Part shown: positions 9,572-17,757 of the stretch, piece by piece
Position numbering within the stretch: the stretch's first letter is position 1
How the letters are laid out: the number at the start of each line of letters is the position of its first letter
Origin: an uncultured Bacteroides sp.
GTDB taxonomy: Bacteria > Bacteroidota > Bacteroidia > Bacteroidales > Bacteroidaceae
Direction of reading: 5' to 3'
NCBI RefSeq assembly: GCF_963677685.1
Contig: NZ_OY782186.1
Span: forward strand, 992,001-1,056,000
Length of the DNA: 64,000 nucleotides
Program-made: the position numbers and the translations under genes
Notes under the pieces: model-generated
What the model saw: the letters and a program-made list of their open reading frames with translations, nothing else
The model's database searches: none
What the model was told of the DNA's origin: nothing

Positions 9572-10930
9572 ATGGAGCACTTTAAAGAGATCACTGCCTT
9601 GATTAGTTCGGCTTTATGGGGATGGCCGATGATTATTTTACTCTTGGGTACTCATCTATTCCTCACTATCAGATTACGCTTTCCACAGTTGAAAATATTT
9701 AAAGCAATTCGCTTGTCGGTTGCTAAAGATAAAGATGCGGCAGGAGATGTCAGTCAGTTTGGCGCTTTAGCTACTTCGCTGGCGGCCACAATCGGAACAG
9801 GGAATATTGTAGGTGTAGCCACGGCAGTTGCTTTTGGTGGCCCTGGGGCCGTTTTCTGGTGCTGGCTGACAGGCGTGCTAGGCATCTCTACAAAATATGC
9901 AGAAGGTTTGTTGGCTATTAAGTACCGAGTGCGTACGGCAAACGGGGAGATGTTGGGTGGACCGATGTATGCTTTGGAACGTGGACTAAAGATGAAATGG
10001 TTGGCGGTCCTTTTTTGTGTTTTTACTGCTATAGCTGCTTTTGGTATTGGCAATACGGTGCAAGCTAACTCTATCTCAATGCTACTCGACGAGAGTTGGG
10101 GTGTTTCTCCTTATGTTACTGGTGGGATTCTTACGCTGTGCCTAACATTGGTGATTCTTTTCGGACTAAAAGGAATAGCAAAGGTTTGTTCTACATTGGT
10201 GCCTTTTATGGCTTTTTTCTATGTGTTGGGCTGTTTGATTATCTTATGGATAAATGCGGCGTATCTTAAAGAAGCTCTTGCTCTGATCGTTGAGTCAGCG
10301 TTTAGTCCTCGTGCGGCGGGTGGAGGCTTTCTAGGCACTACGGTGATGATGGCAGCCAGATATGGAATAGCAAGAGGACTCTTTTCTAATGAGTCGGGTT
10401 TAGGCTCTGCGCCAATTGTGGCGGCTGCCGCGCGGACTCGTAATCCGGTTCGGCAGGCTTTGGTTTCGTCTACAGGCACTTTTTGGGATACGGTTGTTAT
10501 TTGCGCGCTTACAGGACTGGTCTTGGTTAGTAGTATTATTGCTAATCCTGAAATAGATCATACTCAGGGTGGGGCATTGACGAAAATGGCATTTGCTCAA
10601 ATACCTTATGTTGGTTCTATTATCCTTTCGGTAGGTATTGTCACTTTTGCTTTTTCTACCATCTTAGGATGGTCTTATTATGGTGAAAAGGCGATGGAAT
10701 ATCTAGGTGGGAAACGTTTGATACTTTTCTATCGTATATTGTATATCGGTGCGGCTTACTTTGGGTCGATAATGAACCTTGCGTTGGTTTGGAATATTGC
10801 AGACAGTATGAATGCACTGATGGCTATTCCTAATTTAATTTCTCTCCTTTTACTTTCGGGAGTAGCGGTAAGAGAAACAAGGAAGTATTTATGGTCTGGC
10901 AATCTTGAGGGAGAGGCGGAAGAAGAATAA
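9572..10930 (+). CDS. AGCS-family alanine/glycine:sodium symporter
   Basis: A 452-residue inner-membrane transporter of the alanine-or-glycine:cation symporter family. It shows GTGNIVGVATAVAFGGPGAVFW (family signature region), about ten or eleven transmembrane helices, and a repeated small-residue segment around ARGLFSNESGLGSAPIV. It imports small neutral amino acids with sodium. I chose MEHFKEITALISSALWGWP as the start because a full promoter sits just upstream. An in-frame TTG at 9479 would add 31 residues but would lie before the predicted transcript. It is a single-gene unit between dnaK and a repeat-rich junction. Confidence 0.93.
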   Translation: MEHFKEITALISSALWGWPMIILLLGTHLFLTIRLRFPQLKIFKAIRLSVAKDKDAAGDVSQFGALATSLAATIGTGNIVGVATAVAFGGPGAVFWCWLTGVLGISTKYAEGLLAIKYRVRTANGEMLGGPMYALERGLKMKWLAVLFCVFTAIAAFGIGNTVQANSISMLLDESWGVSPYVTGGILTLCLTLVILFGLKGIAKVCSTLVPFMAFFYVLGCLIILWINAAYLKEALALIVESAFSPRAAGGGFLGTTVMMAARYGIARGLFSNESGLGSAPIVAAAARTRNPVRQALVSSTGTFWDTVVICALTGLVLVSSIIANPEIDHTQGGALTKMAFAQIPYVGSIILSVGIVTFAFSTILGWSYYGEKAMEYLGGKRLILFYRILYIGAAYFGSIMNLALVWNIADSMNALMAIPNLISLLLLSGVAVRETRKYLWSGNLEGEAEEE

Positions 10931-11293
10931 GAAATTAAGGAAAGTGTTTCAGCACGTAGAAACTTTATTCTCATTAGGTTGAGACTAAATGTTCAAGCCG
11001 TTGAACATTTAGTTTCTATGCACTGAAACAGAATGATTTGACTTATACTGAAAATGGTTGACTGTTATTTTATTTATCTCTTTATTTGGTTGACTCAAAA
11101 AAATACTATGCCTAAAAATGGTTTCCTTTCTTTAGTCTTATTCCTAAATTGAGTTGACCTCCTTCTGGGTTACCCCTAAAAGAAGTAGACTTTAACTATT
11201 CGAAAGCAGATAAAGACAAATACCCCTTTTTTCTATGAAAACGAACAGGTCCACAGTCTTTTAATAAAGCAAACATAAAAAATAGCATTCATA
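10931..11293. other. Non-coding junction between symporter and IS3 remnant
   Basis: Apart from the nested inverted repeat at 10946-11029 I see no gene. Near 11172-11203 the bases GGTTACCCCTAAAAGAAGTAGAC resemble the terminal inverted repeat style of IS3-group elements and may mark the outer end of the decayed insertion sequence. GGTTGACT occurs twice, near 11051 and 11088. Confidence 0.4.
10946..11029. repeat. Nested double inverted repeat
   Basis: The outer arms 10946-10963 and 11012-11029 (18 bases, two mismatches) enclose a perfect inner hairpin with arms ACTAAATGTTCAA (10984-10996) and TTGAACATTTAGT (11001-11013) around GCCG. The 20 bases between outer-left and inner-left arms are unpaired. 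There is no T tract, so it is not a standard terminator. It is 16 bases past the symporter stop. Confidence 0.7.
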
Positions 11294-11829
11294 TCACAAA
11301 GTAGTTGTGATATATTTTTCTCTATAACTAACCCATTTTTTATTTATCACTCCACTTTTTGTTGCTGCTTGTGCGGATGTCATCATATTAAGACTCATAT
11401 GCGGATTCTCCTTATTATTAAACTCCACAGCCCTTTTACTGCCTGACGAACTTCTTCTACGCTTTGGAAGCGCATCCCTTTAAGTAATTCATGCTTGATA
11501 ATGCCGTTCACTCTTTCAGACACAGCATTATCTTTGGGATTCCCGCTTTGAGTCATGCGTATGCCTTGTGCATGAAGGCGAGCGATGTATTCGAAGCTCG
11601 CATATTGAACACCCCGATCCGAATGATGGATCAGGTTTACCTGATCAACGCCTTTTAAACGTTTAGTAGCCATATCCAAAGCTTTGAGCGAATAAATGCT
11701 TTTCAAGCTTTCTCTCACACAGTAACCAATAATCTCTTTTGTGTAGGAATCAAAAATTTTCCTACTGCTCAAAACCAAGATATCAGTTGCTGGTATAGCT
11801 TTTATTACTGGTCGTTCAAAATCTGCCAT
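11294..11829 (-). pseudogene. Decayed IS3-family transposase (OrfB, DDE integrase part)
   Basis: The readable part (144 codons, 11395-11829) contains IS3/IS150-type integrase-core residues: IIGYCV, LIHHSDRGVQY with the second catalytic Asp, and NPKDNAVSERVNGIIK with the catalytic Glu region. Near 11432 a one-base loss in a run of Gs shifts the frame. Restoring it gives the expected continuation AVEFNNKENPHMSLNMMTSA down to a stop at 11294-11296. The N-terminal side is also broken: the segment that should carry the first catalytic Asp and following strands (about 11760-11800) is scrambled. It is therefore a dead remnant. Confidence 0.8.
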
Positions 11830-11839
11830 TACTTCTGCT

Positions 11840-11917
11840 CGAAAGAAAATGCATGAGAAAATACATGGTCAAGTAGGTAAGCCAGAACAATGGGATGCCT
11901 TTATTGAATCGCTCTAA
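11840..11917 (+). pseudogene. C-terminal tail of an unidentified gene
   Basis: A short open stretch on the plus strand reads RKKMHEKIHGQVGKPEQWD and ends FIESL then stop. It looks like real protein sequence but has no start of its own and abuts the IS3 remnant, so it is probably the surviving end of a gene cut by the insertion. I do not recognise the family. Direct AAAACCG repeats follow at 11931, 11951 and 11962. Confidence 0.35.
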
Positions 11918-12003
11918 TAGAGAATTGCACAAAACCGTCCAAAAGTTATTAAAACCGCACAAAAACCGCACAAAAAAGTAGCTATTTAGAGTAAAAAGTA
12001 TCT

Positions 12004-12011
12004 TAAGTTTG
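12004..12011 (+). promoter_or_regulatory. -7 element for the peptide-modification cluster
   Basis: TAAGTTTG matches TAnnTTTG and lies 35 bases before ATG 12046 and 55 before ATG 12066. The -33 box is weak. The AAAACCG(C) repeats at 11931-11969 lie upstream and could be an operator. Confidence 0.4.
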
Positions 12012-12065
12012 TAAGCATAATAATATAATTAAAAAACGAATTATTATGAAACACTTATTATTGGG

Positions 12066-12398
12066 ATGTTTTTGGCATTATTATGTGTGAATGCTTTCTC
12101 TGAAGAAGTAAATATAGAACTTCATAAAATGAAAGAAGGTCCAAGCACTCGTTCCTTAACTATAGATCCGGTTGTCACTTATGATGCAAATACAGTACAT
12201 ATTTATAATTCTGACAATCTATTGGAGAATCTCCAAGTTACCGTTAAGGATTTATTAGGAAATGTAGTGTATTCAAATGCGATAAGTATATCCTATAATC
12301 AACCTTACTCTTTTATTTTAAATAATGTGGAGAGTGGGGTATATGAAATAGAACTGTCATATGGAACAAATTTGTTCTACGGCTATTTCTGTTTGTAG
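12066..12398 (+). CDS. DUF3244-family secreted small protein, start region possibly frameshifted
   Basis: A 110-residue open frame matching DUF3244 style: a secreted beta-rich protein of about 110-120 residues with the core PVVTYDANTVHIYNSDN and a C-terminal GVYEIELSYG strand. Function is unknown; relatives are often secreted next to peptidases or peptide systems. The frame begins MFLALLCVNAFSEE, only the second half of a signal peptide. A better beginning, ATG AAA CAC TTA TTA TTG GG at 12046, lies just upstream but is one base out of frame. Restoring one base gives MKHLLLGMFLALLCVNAFS, a perfect signal peptide. Either a frameshift mutation or phase variation is possible. It precedes the radical SAM gene by 30 bases. 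Confidence 0.7.
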   Translation: MFLALLCVNAFSEEVNIELHKMKEGPSTRSLTIDPVVTYDANTVHIYNSDNLLENLQVTVKDLLGNVVYSNAISISYNQPYSFILNNVESGVYEIELSYGTNLFYGYFCL

Positions 12399-12428
12399 TT
12401 AATTATTTTAGTAACGTCTGTTATAAGA

Positions 12429-13811
12429 ATGGAAAAATTGAAACTATCTTATTACACTATTCCAGTCAAATTGGAGAGTGAAGAAAACAAATACCTGTTA
12501 GTGCATGGCTATACTGGTGCAATAGATGTAGTAGACGGGGATGTTTGGAGTCAAATGAAAAATATTTCTTCTGATAGCGATCTTTCTGCAGAAGCTGTCC
12601 TACTTTTGCAGAAGAGGGGGTATTTAACAACGAAAAACAAAGGTGAAGAGCTGAATTATGTAATAAGGTTAGCACATATGTTTCATCAAGCTCAGAGTAA
12701 ATTGTATAAATCATTTGGTTTCATCGTGAGCTACAATTGTAGTTTCCGTTGCCCTTATTGTTTTGAAAATGAGATTTCCAACCATGGAAATCAATGGTCA
12801 AAGCAGGTATTTACCAAAGAAATGGTGGATAAAGCATATAATGCGATGTTAGAAATAGAACCTCGTCAAAAACTTCATTTCAAACAGATATTGTTATTTG
12901 GGGGAGAACCGTTACTGCGCGAAAACAAGAAAATAGTAGAATATATTGTTCTGAAAGGTGCTCAATTAGGTTATACTTTTAAAGTAACAACCAATGGATA
13001 CGATATCGATTATTTTGAGGATATCCTTTCTCCTCATTATTTTAGTTTTGTTCAAATAACTCTTGATGGAAATAAAGAGCACCATAATGCACGTCGATTC
13101 CATTATATAGAAGGAGATAGTTTTGATAAAATTATGACAAATATTGGCATTCTTTTAAAAAAAGATATAAATGTCTTGGTAAAGGTAAATACTGATAATA
13201 ATAATTTTTATGATTTCAATTTCTTAAGAGAACAGTTTGATACATTAGGATATACTAAAAACCCCCACTTTGAATTGAAGTCGTCTTTCTTGCGGAGTTT
13301 TAATTTTAATGCTGATACATCAGATAATATAGACTATATACCATCTATCACTACATTGAATAAAAAACATAAGGAAGAGTATAATGGAGAAATCTACAGC
13401 CAAGATTTTGGTATTTATAAGCGATTTTATTCCTACTTAAGAAATAAATCTCGCTGCCGTTTATTTTCTGCCTCTTGCGCTTCCCATTATGGAAGTTTTT
13501 TATTTGATCCCATGGGAGACATATATACTTGTCTTGAAATTATTGGGAAAAAGGAATATGTGATTGGCTCATTCCTCGAAGATAATATTCAATGGACGGA
13601 AGTACGTAAACATTGGTTTGAAAAAAATGTAGGAAATTCTGTGGGCTGTAAAGTTTGCAAATATGCATTGTTATGCGGAGGACCATGTTTAGCACGAATT
13701 AAACATACAAAAGATGGATTTAATAGTTTTTATTGTGATAAATTTAAAAATATCTTTTCTATATCTATAAATAAGGCTTATATAGCATATAAAAATAATC
13801 AATCTATTTAG
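12429..13811 (+). CDS. Radical SAM/SPASM peptide maturase
   Basis: The 460-residue enzyme has an N-terminal winged-helix-like region (about 1-80, YLLVHGYTGAIDVVDGDVW) of the PqqD/RRE type seen in peptide maturases. The radical SAM barrel follows, with CX3CX2C at C104, C108 and C111 (NCSFRCPYC), and GGEPLL later in the barrel. The SPASM domain for auxiliary iron-sulfur clusters has C407, C410, C416, C420 and C436 (CKVCKYALLCGGPC). Such enzymes make carbon-sulfur or carbon-carbon crosslinks, or epimerise residues, in ribosomal peptides. The next gene, 21 bases downstream, encodes the likely substrate. The exact modification cannot be predicted. Confidence 0.92.
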   Translation: MEKLKLSYYTIPVKLESEENKYLLVHGYTGAIDVVDGDVWSQMKNISSDSDLSAEAVLLLQKRGYLTTKNKGEELNYVIRLAHMFHQAQSKLYKSFGFIVSYNCSFRCPYCFENEISNHGNQWSKQVFTKEMVDKAYNAMLEIEPRQKLHFKQILLFGGEPLLRENKKIVEYIVLKGAQLGYTFKVTTNGYDIDYFEDILSPHYFSFVQITLDGNKEHHNARRFHYIEGDSFDKIMTNIGILLKKDINVLVKVNTDNNNFYDFNFLREQFDTLGYTKNPHFELKSSFLRSFNFNADTSDNIDYIPSITTLNKKHKEEYNGEIYSQDFGIYKRFYSYLRNKSRCRLFSASCASHYGSFLFDPMGDIYTCLEIIGKKEYVIGSFLEDNIQWTEVRKHWFEKNVGNSVGCKVCKYALLCGGPCLARIKHTKDGFNSFYCDKFKNIFSISINKAYIAYKNNQSI

Positions 13812-13832
13812 TAATTTTAAAAAAAAAACGTC

Positions 13833-14066
13833 ATGAAAAATGAATTTAAAAAGGCTGTTAATGGAATAGATTCTATTAACAATGAATTGTATGATGACAT
13901 GTATGTAAATGAATTGGAAAAGCGTTTAGAAACAGACCCTTTACTTGCAAATGGTTTATTGAATTTAGTCTCACACAACAGTATTAATCCCGAGGATATG
14001 GATCTTCTTTGTGACGGATGTCATGCAGATCAGCAATACGTTATATGTAAAGGTGGAACCTACTAA
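13833..14066 (+). CDS. Candidate ribosomal peptide precursor for the SPASM maturase
   Basis: A 77-residue peptide with no signal sequence. Residues 1-45 form a charged helical leader with the block NELEKRLETDPL (26-37). The C-terminal part is short and cysteine-bearing: C60, C63 and C72 in LCDGCHADQQYVICKGGTY. Size, leader/core split and position directly after a radical SAM/SPASM gene are those of a RiPP precursor. A cleavage site is not obvious; the KGG near the end is a possible processing or modification site. A strong hairpin terminator follows 30 bases later, which would raise its transcript over the downstream genes. Product and activity are unknown. Confidence 0.75.
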   Translation: MKNEFKKAVNGIDSINNELYDDMYVNELEKRLETDPLLANGLLNLVSHNSINPEDMDLLCDGCHADQQYVICKGGTY

Positions 14067-14096
14067 TTGCAAAGATGAAACTTTTTGCGTAAATAT

Positions 14097-14142
14097 TAAT
14101 TGTATATGCATAAGTCTATTGTGCATATACAATTATTTTTTA
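14097..14142 (+). terminator. Terminator/attenuator after the precursor gene
   Basis: Perfect 14-base arms TAATTGTATATGCA (14097-14110) and TGCATATACAATTA (14122-14135) surround an 11-base loop and run into ATTTTTTATATATTTTT. It lies between precursor and outer-membrane gene, so it probably gives partial termination. It also makes the early possible start of the next gene (14100) unlikely. Confidence 0.75.
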
Positions 14143-14168
14143 TATATTTTTATCAAATAGTTCCACTC

Positions 14169-16442
14169 ATGAAAAAAAAGATCTTGTTTATTCTGCTGGC
14201 CGGATATGTACAATTCATTACTGCACAAAACATAAAAGGCACGATTTTAGATAATAGTCATAAAGCATTACCCTATGTAACCGTACGTTTGTTACATGCA
14301 GATTCTACTTTTGTACAAGGCACTCATACAAACAGTTTAGGTATTTATTCAATGGATATTAAGCAGCAAGGCAATTACTTATTGTGCTTAAGCTCCATAG
14401 GGTACAAAACACAAGTGCAGCCTGTGGAAGTGCAGCATAATAAGCAGCTTTCTGTTATTGTTTTAGAAACCGATAATGTAGCATTAAATGAGATTACCGT
14501 AGAAGCTTCTTCTTTTGTTCGGAAGGACGATAAACTCTCGATCTATCCCGATAAGAAACAAGTAAAGCATTCGATTACGGGATATGATTTACTTTACAAA
14601 TTAATGATTCCCGAGGTAGATGTAGACCGTCTGGAGGGAAAAGTCTCTACTTTAGGTGGAGAAGTCACCCTTTATATTGACGGGCGTAAGGTAGACTCCA
14701 GGGAGATACGAAATCTGAATTCCAAAGAGATTGAGAAAGTAGAATATTACGATGTGCCTGCCGGAAAATATATGAATGATGTGGCAGCTATCAATTTTAT
14801 TACCAGAAAGTATAAAACAGGAGGTTACGTATCGCTGAGTGCGGAACAAAGAATCGGATATTTGAGTGGCAATTATAATGCTGTGGCAAAACTGTCTCAC
14901 AATAACACTAGTTATACCTTGCTTGCCGGTCATTCGATGAACAAATATGACGGAACGAAAGACAAGATCCAAGAACATTTTATATTCTCAGATTATGAAA
15001 CAGATAGGCAGTTGAGTACGTTGGAAAGCAGGGTAAAGAGCAATAGCCAATATACCCAATTCAATATGACCAATCAAAACGATAAACGTACCTTAATCGG
15101 AAAACTATCTTTGGTTCGTAATGATGCTCCAAACAATTATACCCAAAACATGCTCGAATATGACGATGCCGGTATACGGCAGGAAAGTTTAAAGAATACT
15201 GACCAATCAGGATTAAAGTCGGACATAGAGCTTTATGGGTATTTCCATCTAAATGACAAACAGTTTTTGGAAATGACTTTAGGTGGTAACTATACGGATA
15301 ACACTTATGTTTATACTTATCGAGAGAACAGTTATTCTACCTTAACAGATAGCAAAGAAGATTTATATGATTTATCTCTCAATGTGAATTATGGTATTCA
15401 ATTTGAACATCAGAATTCTTTAACTGTGCAGGCTTTTCATTTTCAGACTATCAGTTCTGTTGATTACAGAGGAAATAATCCCTCTTGGCAGCACTTTTGG
15501 AATGGAGAAAGTATCCTATTTCTGGAATATAATCAGAAGTTGGGACAGAAACTCACTTTTAAATTTGGGCCGGGAGCATCATACGAACAATATCACTTGC
15601 ATGGAGATAAAAAATATGACAAATTTTCTCCTCGTTTGCGCTCCCAGCTTATTTATCGTCCTGCAAAGAACCAACAAATTCAACTAAGATATCATGTAGG
15701 GAATAGTCAATTGCAGATTGATAGATTGAATGAAGTGGAGCAACAAATCGATTCTTTGCAGATAAGGCGAGGAAATCCAGATCAGAAAATCGCTTTTCTC
15801 TATAAAATTATAGCTGCTTACAGCGGACAATTTGGAAAATTCAATATCGGAGCAGAGCTATGGTATGATGGGATAAACCATGTACCCGCTGAAGATTTTT
15901 ATATAGAAAATGATAAATTGATAAGAAGTTATGAAAGTGAAGGAAAGCGCCGGATGTTTTCAAGCAAATTGTCTGGTGCATGGAAAGTAACGGATAATCT
16001 ACGAATCAAGTTAGTAGGAAATTGGCTATATATAAAACCTAAAGCCACTTCTGAAAAGTTGAAATGCTTCTTAGGCACTATGCAAGTGGATTATTATTGG
16101 AATGACTTTTCATGTGGCGTGTTTGCAAAATCAAGAACAAAATCACTAAATTACAACCTTATGTATGCAACAGAACCGGCACGATATGGCGGTAGAATTA
16201 GTTGGAGTCATAGTAAATGGCACATAGAAGGAGGATTAATGAATCCTTTTGCTGAACACAATAAGAAGGAGTCTGTTATGGATCGAGGAGTTTATAGTTA
16301 CAAAAATGTGGCGACCAGCAAGCTTTACCAACAGAGTGGTTATATGAAGCTGACTTATACATTCGATTTTGGAAAGAAAACTTCTCGCGCTAATAATGAT
16401 GTCGATACTAATATCAATAGTACAATATTAAAAGTAGATTAG
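14169..16442 (+). CDS. Outer-membrane beta-barrel protein with N-terminal carboxypeptidase-regulatory domain
   Basis: The 757-residue protein starts with a Sec signal (KKKILFILLAGYVQFITAQ). A CarboxypepD_reg-like Ig fold (about 20-110, GTILDNSHKALPYVTVRL) and a plug-like segment (LGGEVTLYIDGRKV, EIEKVEYYDVPAGKY) precede an aromatic-rich barrel of the OMP_b-brl_3 type found in TonB-dependent-receptor relatives. I start at 14169 rather than 14100 because the earlier codon lies in the terminator stem. The next gene starts 8 bases after its stop. In this context it could export or re-import the modified peptide, or be its immunity/receptor partner; that is inference. Confidence 0.8.
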   Translation: MKKKILFILLAGYVQFITAQNIKGTILDNSHKALPYVTVRLLHADSTFVQGTHTNSLGIYSMDIKQQGNYLLCLSSIGYKTQVQPVEVQHNKQLSVIVLETDNVALNEITVEASSFVRKDDKLSIYPDKKQVKHSITGYDLLYKLMIPEVDVDRLEGKVSTLGGEVTLYIDGRKVDSREIRNLNSKEIEKVEYYDVPAGKYMNDVAAINFITRKYKTGGYVSLSAEQRIGYLSGNYNAVAKLSHNNTSYTLLAGHSMNKYDGTKDKIQEHFIFSDYETDRQLSTLESRVKSNSQYTQFNMTNQNDKRTLIGKLSLVRNDAPNNYTQNMLEYDDAGIRQESLKNTDQSGLKSDIELYGYFHLNDKQFLEMTLGGNYTDNTYVYTYRENSYSTLTDSKEDLYDLSLNVNYGIQFEHQNSLTVQAFHFQTISSVDYRGNNPSWQHFWNGESILFLEYNQKLGQKLTFKFGPGASYEQYHLHGDKKYDKFSPRLRSQLIYRPAKNQQIQLRYHVGNSQLQIDRLNEVEQQIDSLQIRRGNPDQKIAFLYKIIAAYSGQFGKFNIGAELWYDGINHVPAEDFYIENDKLIRSYESEGKRRMFSSKLSGAWKVTDNLRIKLVGNWLYIKPKATSEKLKCFLGTMQVDYYWNDFSCGVFAKSRTKSLNYNLMYATEPARYGGRISWSHSKWHIEGGLMNPFAEHNKKESVMDRGVYSYKNVATSKLYQQSGYMKLTYTFDFGKKTSRANNDVDTNINSTILKVD

Positions 16443-16449
16443 AAAAAAT

Positions 16450-17637
16450 ATGGATCCATATACAGATATTATCATTCATCCCCTGGCATCATCTACACGA
16501 GAAACGCACTATCTATTATTCTATAATGGACAATATTATGAGGTAAGTCATCCAATAGTAGAATTAGTAACAGAGTTACAGCAAAAATCGACACAGAAGG
16601 AAGCTATTAGCTCTTATATAGAGAAAAAGAAAGGAAAATATTCAATAGAACAAGTGTCACATATAATAGACAAATTTATTACTCCTATATTTATAGCTAA
16701 GAAAAGCAAGAAGCGTACTTTCTTATATGAAAAAGAATTATTCTCGGCTTCAGCTATAGATCGGTTTTCGGACATGTTTCGATTCTTGTTTAACAAGGTT
16801 TATCTGCGGATGGTATTTATTGTAATGTTGTTAATGGATTTTTACTTCTTTTTTTATACAGAAGGTTTGTTGGTTTTTAATAATACGATGAATGCTTATT
16901 CCATAATAAGTTTATTGGCATTTGTACTACTATCATCGTTTTTTCATGAACTAGGGCATGCATCTGCATGTAAATATTTTGAGGTAAAACATGGAGGTAT
17001 CGGCTTCGGATTATATTTAAATTTTCCTGTTCTTTATACAGATGTAACTGAGGTGTGGAAATTGAATCGAAAACAACGTTTGGTAGTGAACATAGCAGGC
17101 GTTTACTTTCAATCTCTATGTCTGATAGGATTATTGGTGGGTTTCCTGTTAACAGGAAATAGCATGTTGCGTTATTTGATATTGATTATGAACTTTGGTT
17201 TTTTAATGACGCTAAACCCATTTTTTAAATTTGATGGATATTGGATTATGTCTGATTTGCTGGGAGTACCGAATCTGCGTAGTCGTTCTAAAGAATTGAT
17301 CTTATATATTTATAAACGTATATGCAGACAATCCGTTGACAAAAAACCCTATTTGTTGCTGATACGGGATACAGAAAAATATGGTTTACTGCTTTATTCG
17401 GTTGTTGTCAATCTCTTTATGGGAATGTACTTTTTCTATATAATTCCGAAGTTCTTATATCACTTCATCTTTTCATTTCCTGATGAGGTGCAAGAATTGG
17501 TTATGTATTTGTCCAATCATCTTATGCCTCCTTTTACCTTGCTTCACAGTATTGGTATGCAACTGATGTTTCTTGCTTTGCTTGGATTCCTTTTTACCAA
17601 ACTGATTCTATTATTGAAGAAATATGTAAAATTATAA
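16450..17637 (+). CDS. M50-family membrane zinc protease of the peptide-maturation type (YydH-like)
   Basis: The 395-residue protein has an N-terminal soluble part (about 1-95) that looks like a PqqD/RRE-type winged helix (YLLFYNGQYYEVSHPIVELV). About six membrane helices follow. The zinc site is FFHELGHA with H166, E167 and H170; the third ligand lies in NPFFKFDGYW (D262). These are the features of putative peptide zinc metalloproteases in RiPP clusters, for example YydH of the Bacillus yyd epipeptide operon. It probably cleaves or processes the modified peptide at the inner membrane. RRE-like N-termini on both this protein and the maturase suggest recognition of the same leader. Confidence 0.85.
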   Translation: MDPYTDIIIHPLASSTRETHYLLFYNGQYYEVSHPIVELVTELQQKSTQKEAISSYIEKKKGKYSIEQVSHIIDKFITPIFIAKKSKKRTFLYEKELFSASAIDRFSDMFRFLFNKVYLRMVFIVMLLMDFYFFFYTEGLLVFNNTMNAYSIISLLAFVLLSSFFHELGHASACKYFEVKHGGIGFGLYLNFPVLYTDVTEVWKLNRKQRLVVNIAGVYFQSLCLIGLLVGFLLTGNSMLRYLILIMNFGFLMTLNPFFKFDGYWIMSDLLGVPNLRSRSKELILYIYKRICRQSVDKKPYLLLIRDTEKYGLLLYSVVVNLFMGMYFFYIIPKFLYHFIFSFPDEVQELVMYLSNHLMPPFTLLHSIGMQLMFLALLGFLFTKLILLLKKYVKL

Positions 17638-17730
17638 GCATATGAAAAGCTGTTATCTTTTTGGGCAAAGCAGCGGGATTTATCTATTCGCATTGAAGAA
17701 TATCTGTATACTTCAAAGACTTTGAAATAG
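17638..17730 (+). other. In-frame open extension after the M50 stop codon
   Basis: Directly after the TAA of the M50 gene the same frame stays open for 30 codons (AYEKLLSFWAKQRDLSI and on) to TAG at 17728. It reads like helical protein but has no start codon. It may be the tail of a lost gene or chance. Confidence 0.2.
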
Positions 17731-17757
17731 GGGCTAACTGAATGTTTTCGTTATTCT

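Noticed and set aside
14100..14168. Upstream start for the outer-membrane barrel gene
   Set aside because: The codons lie within the terminator stem and loop and would spoil the signal peptide.
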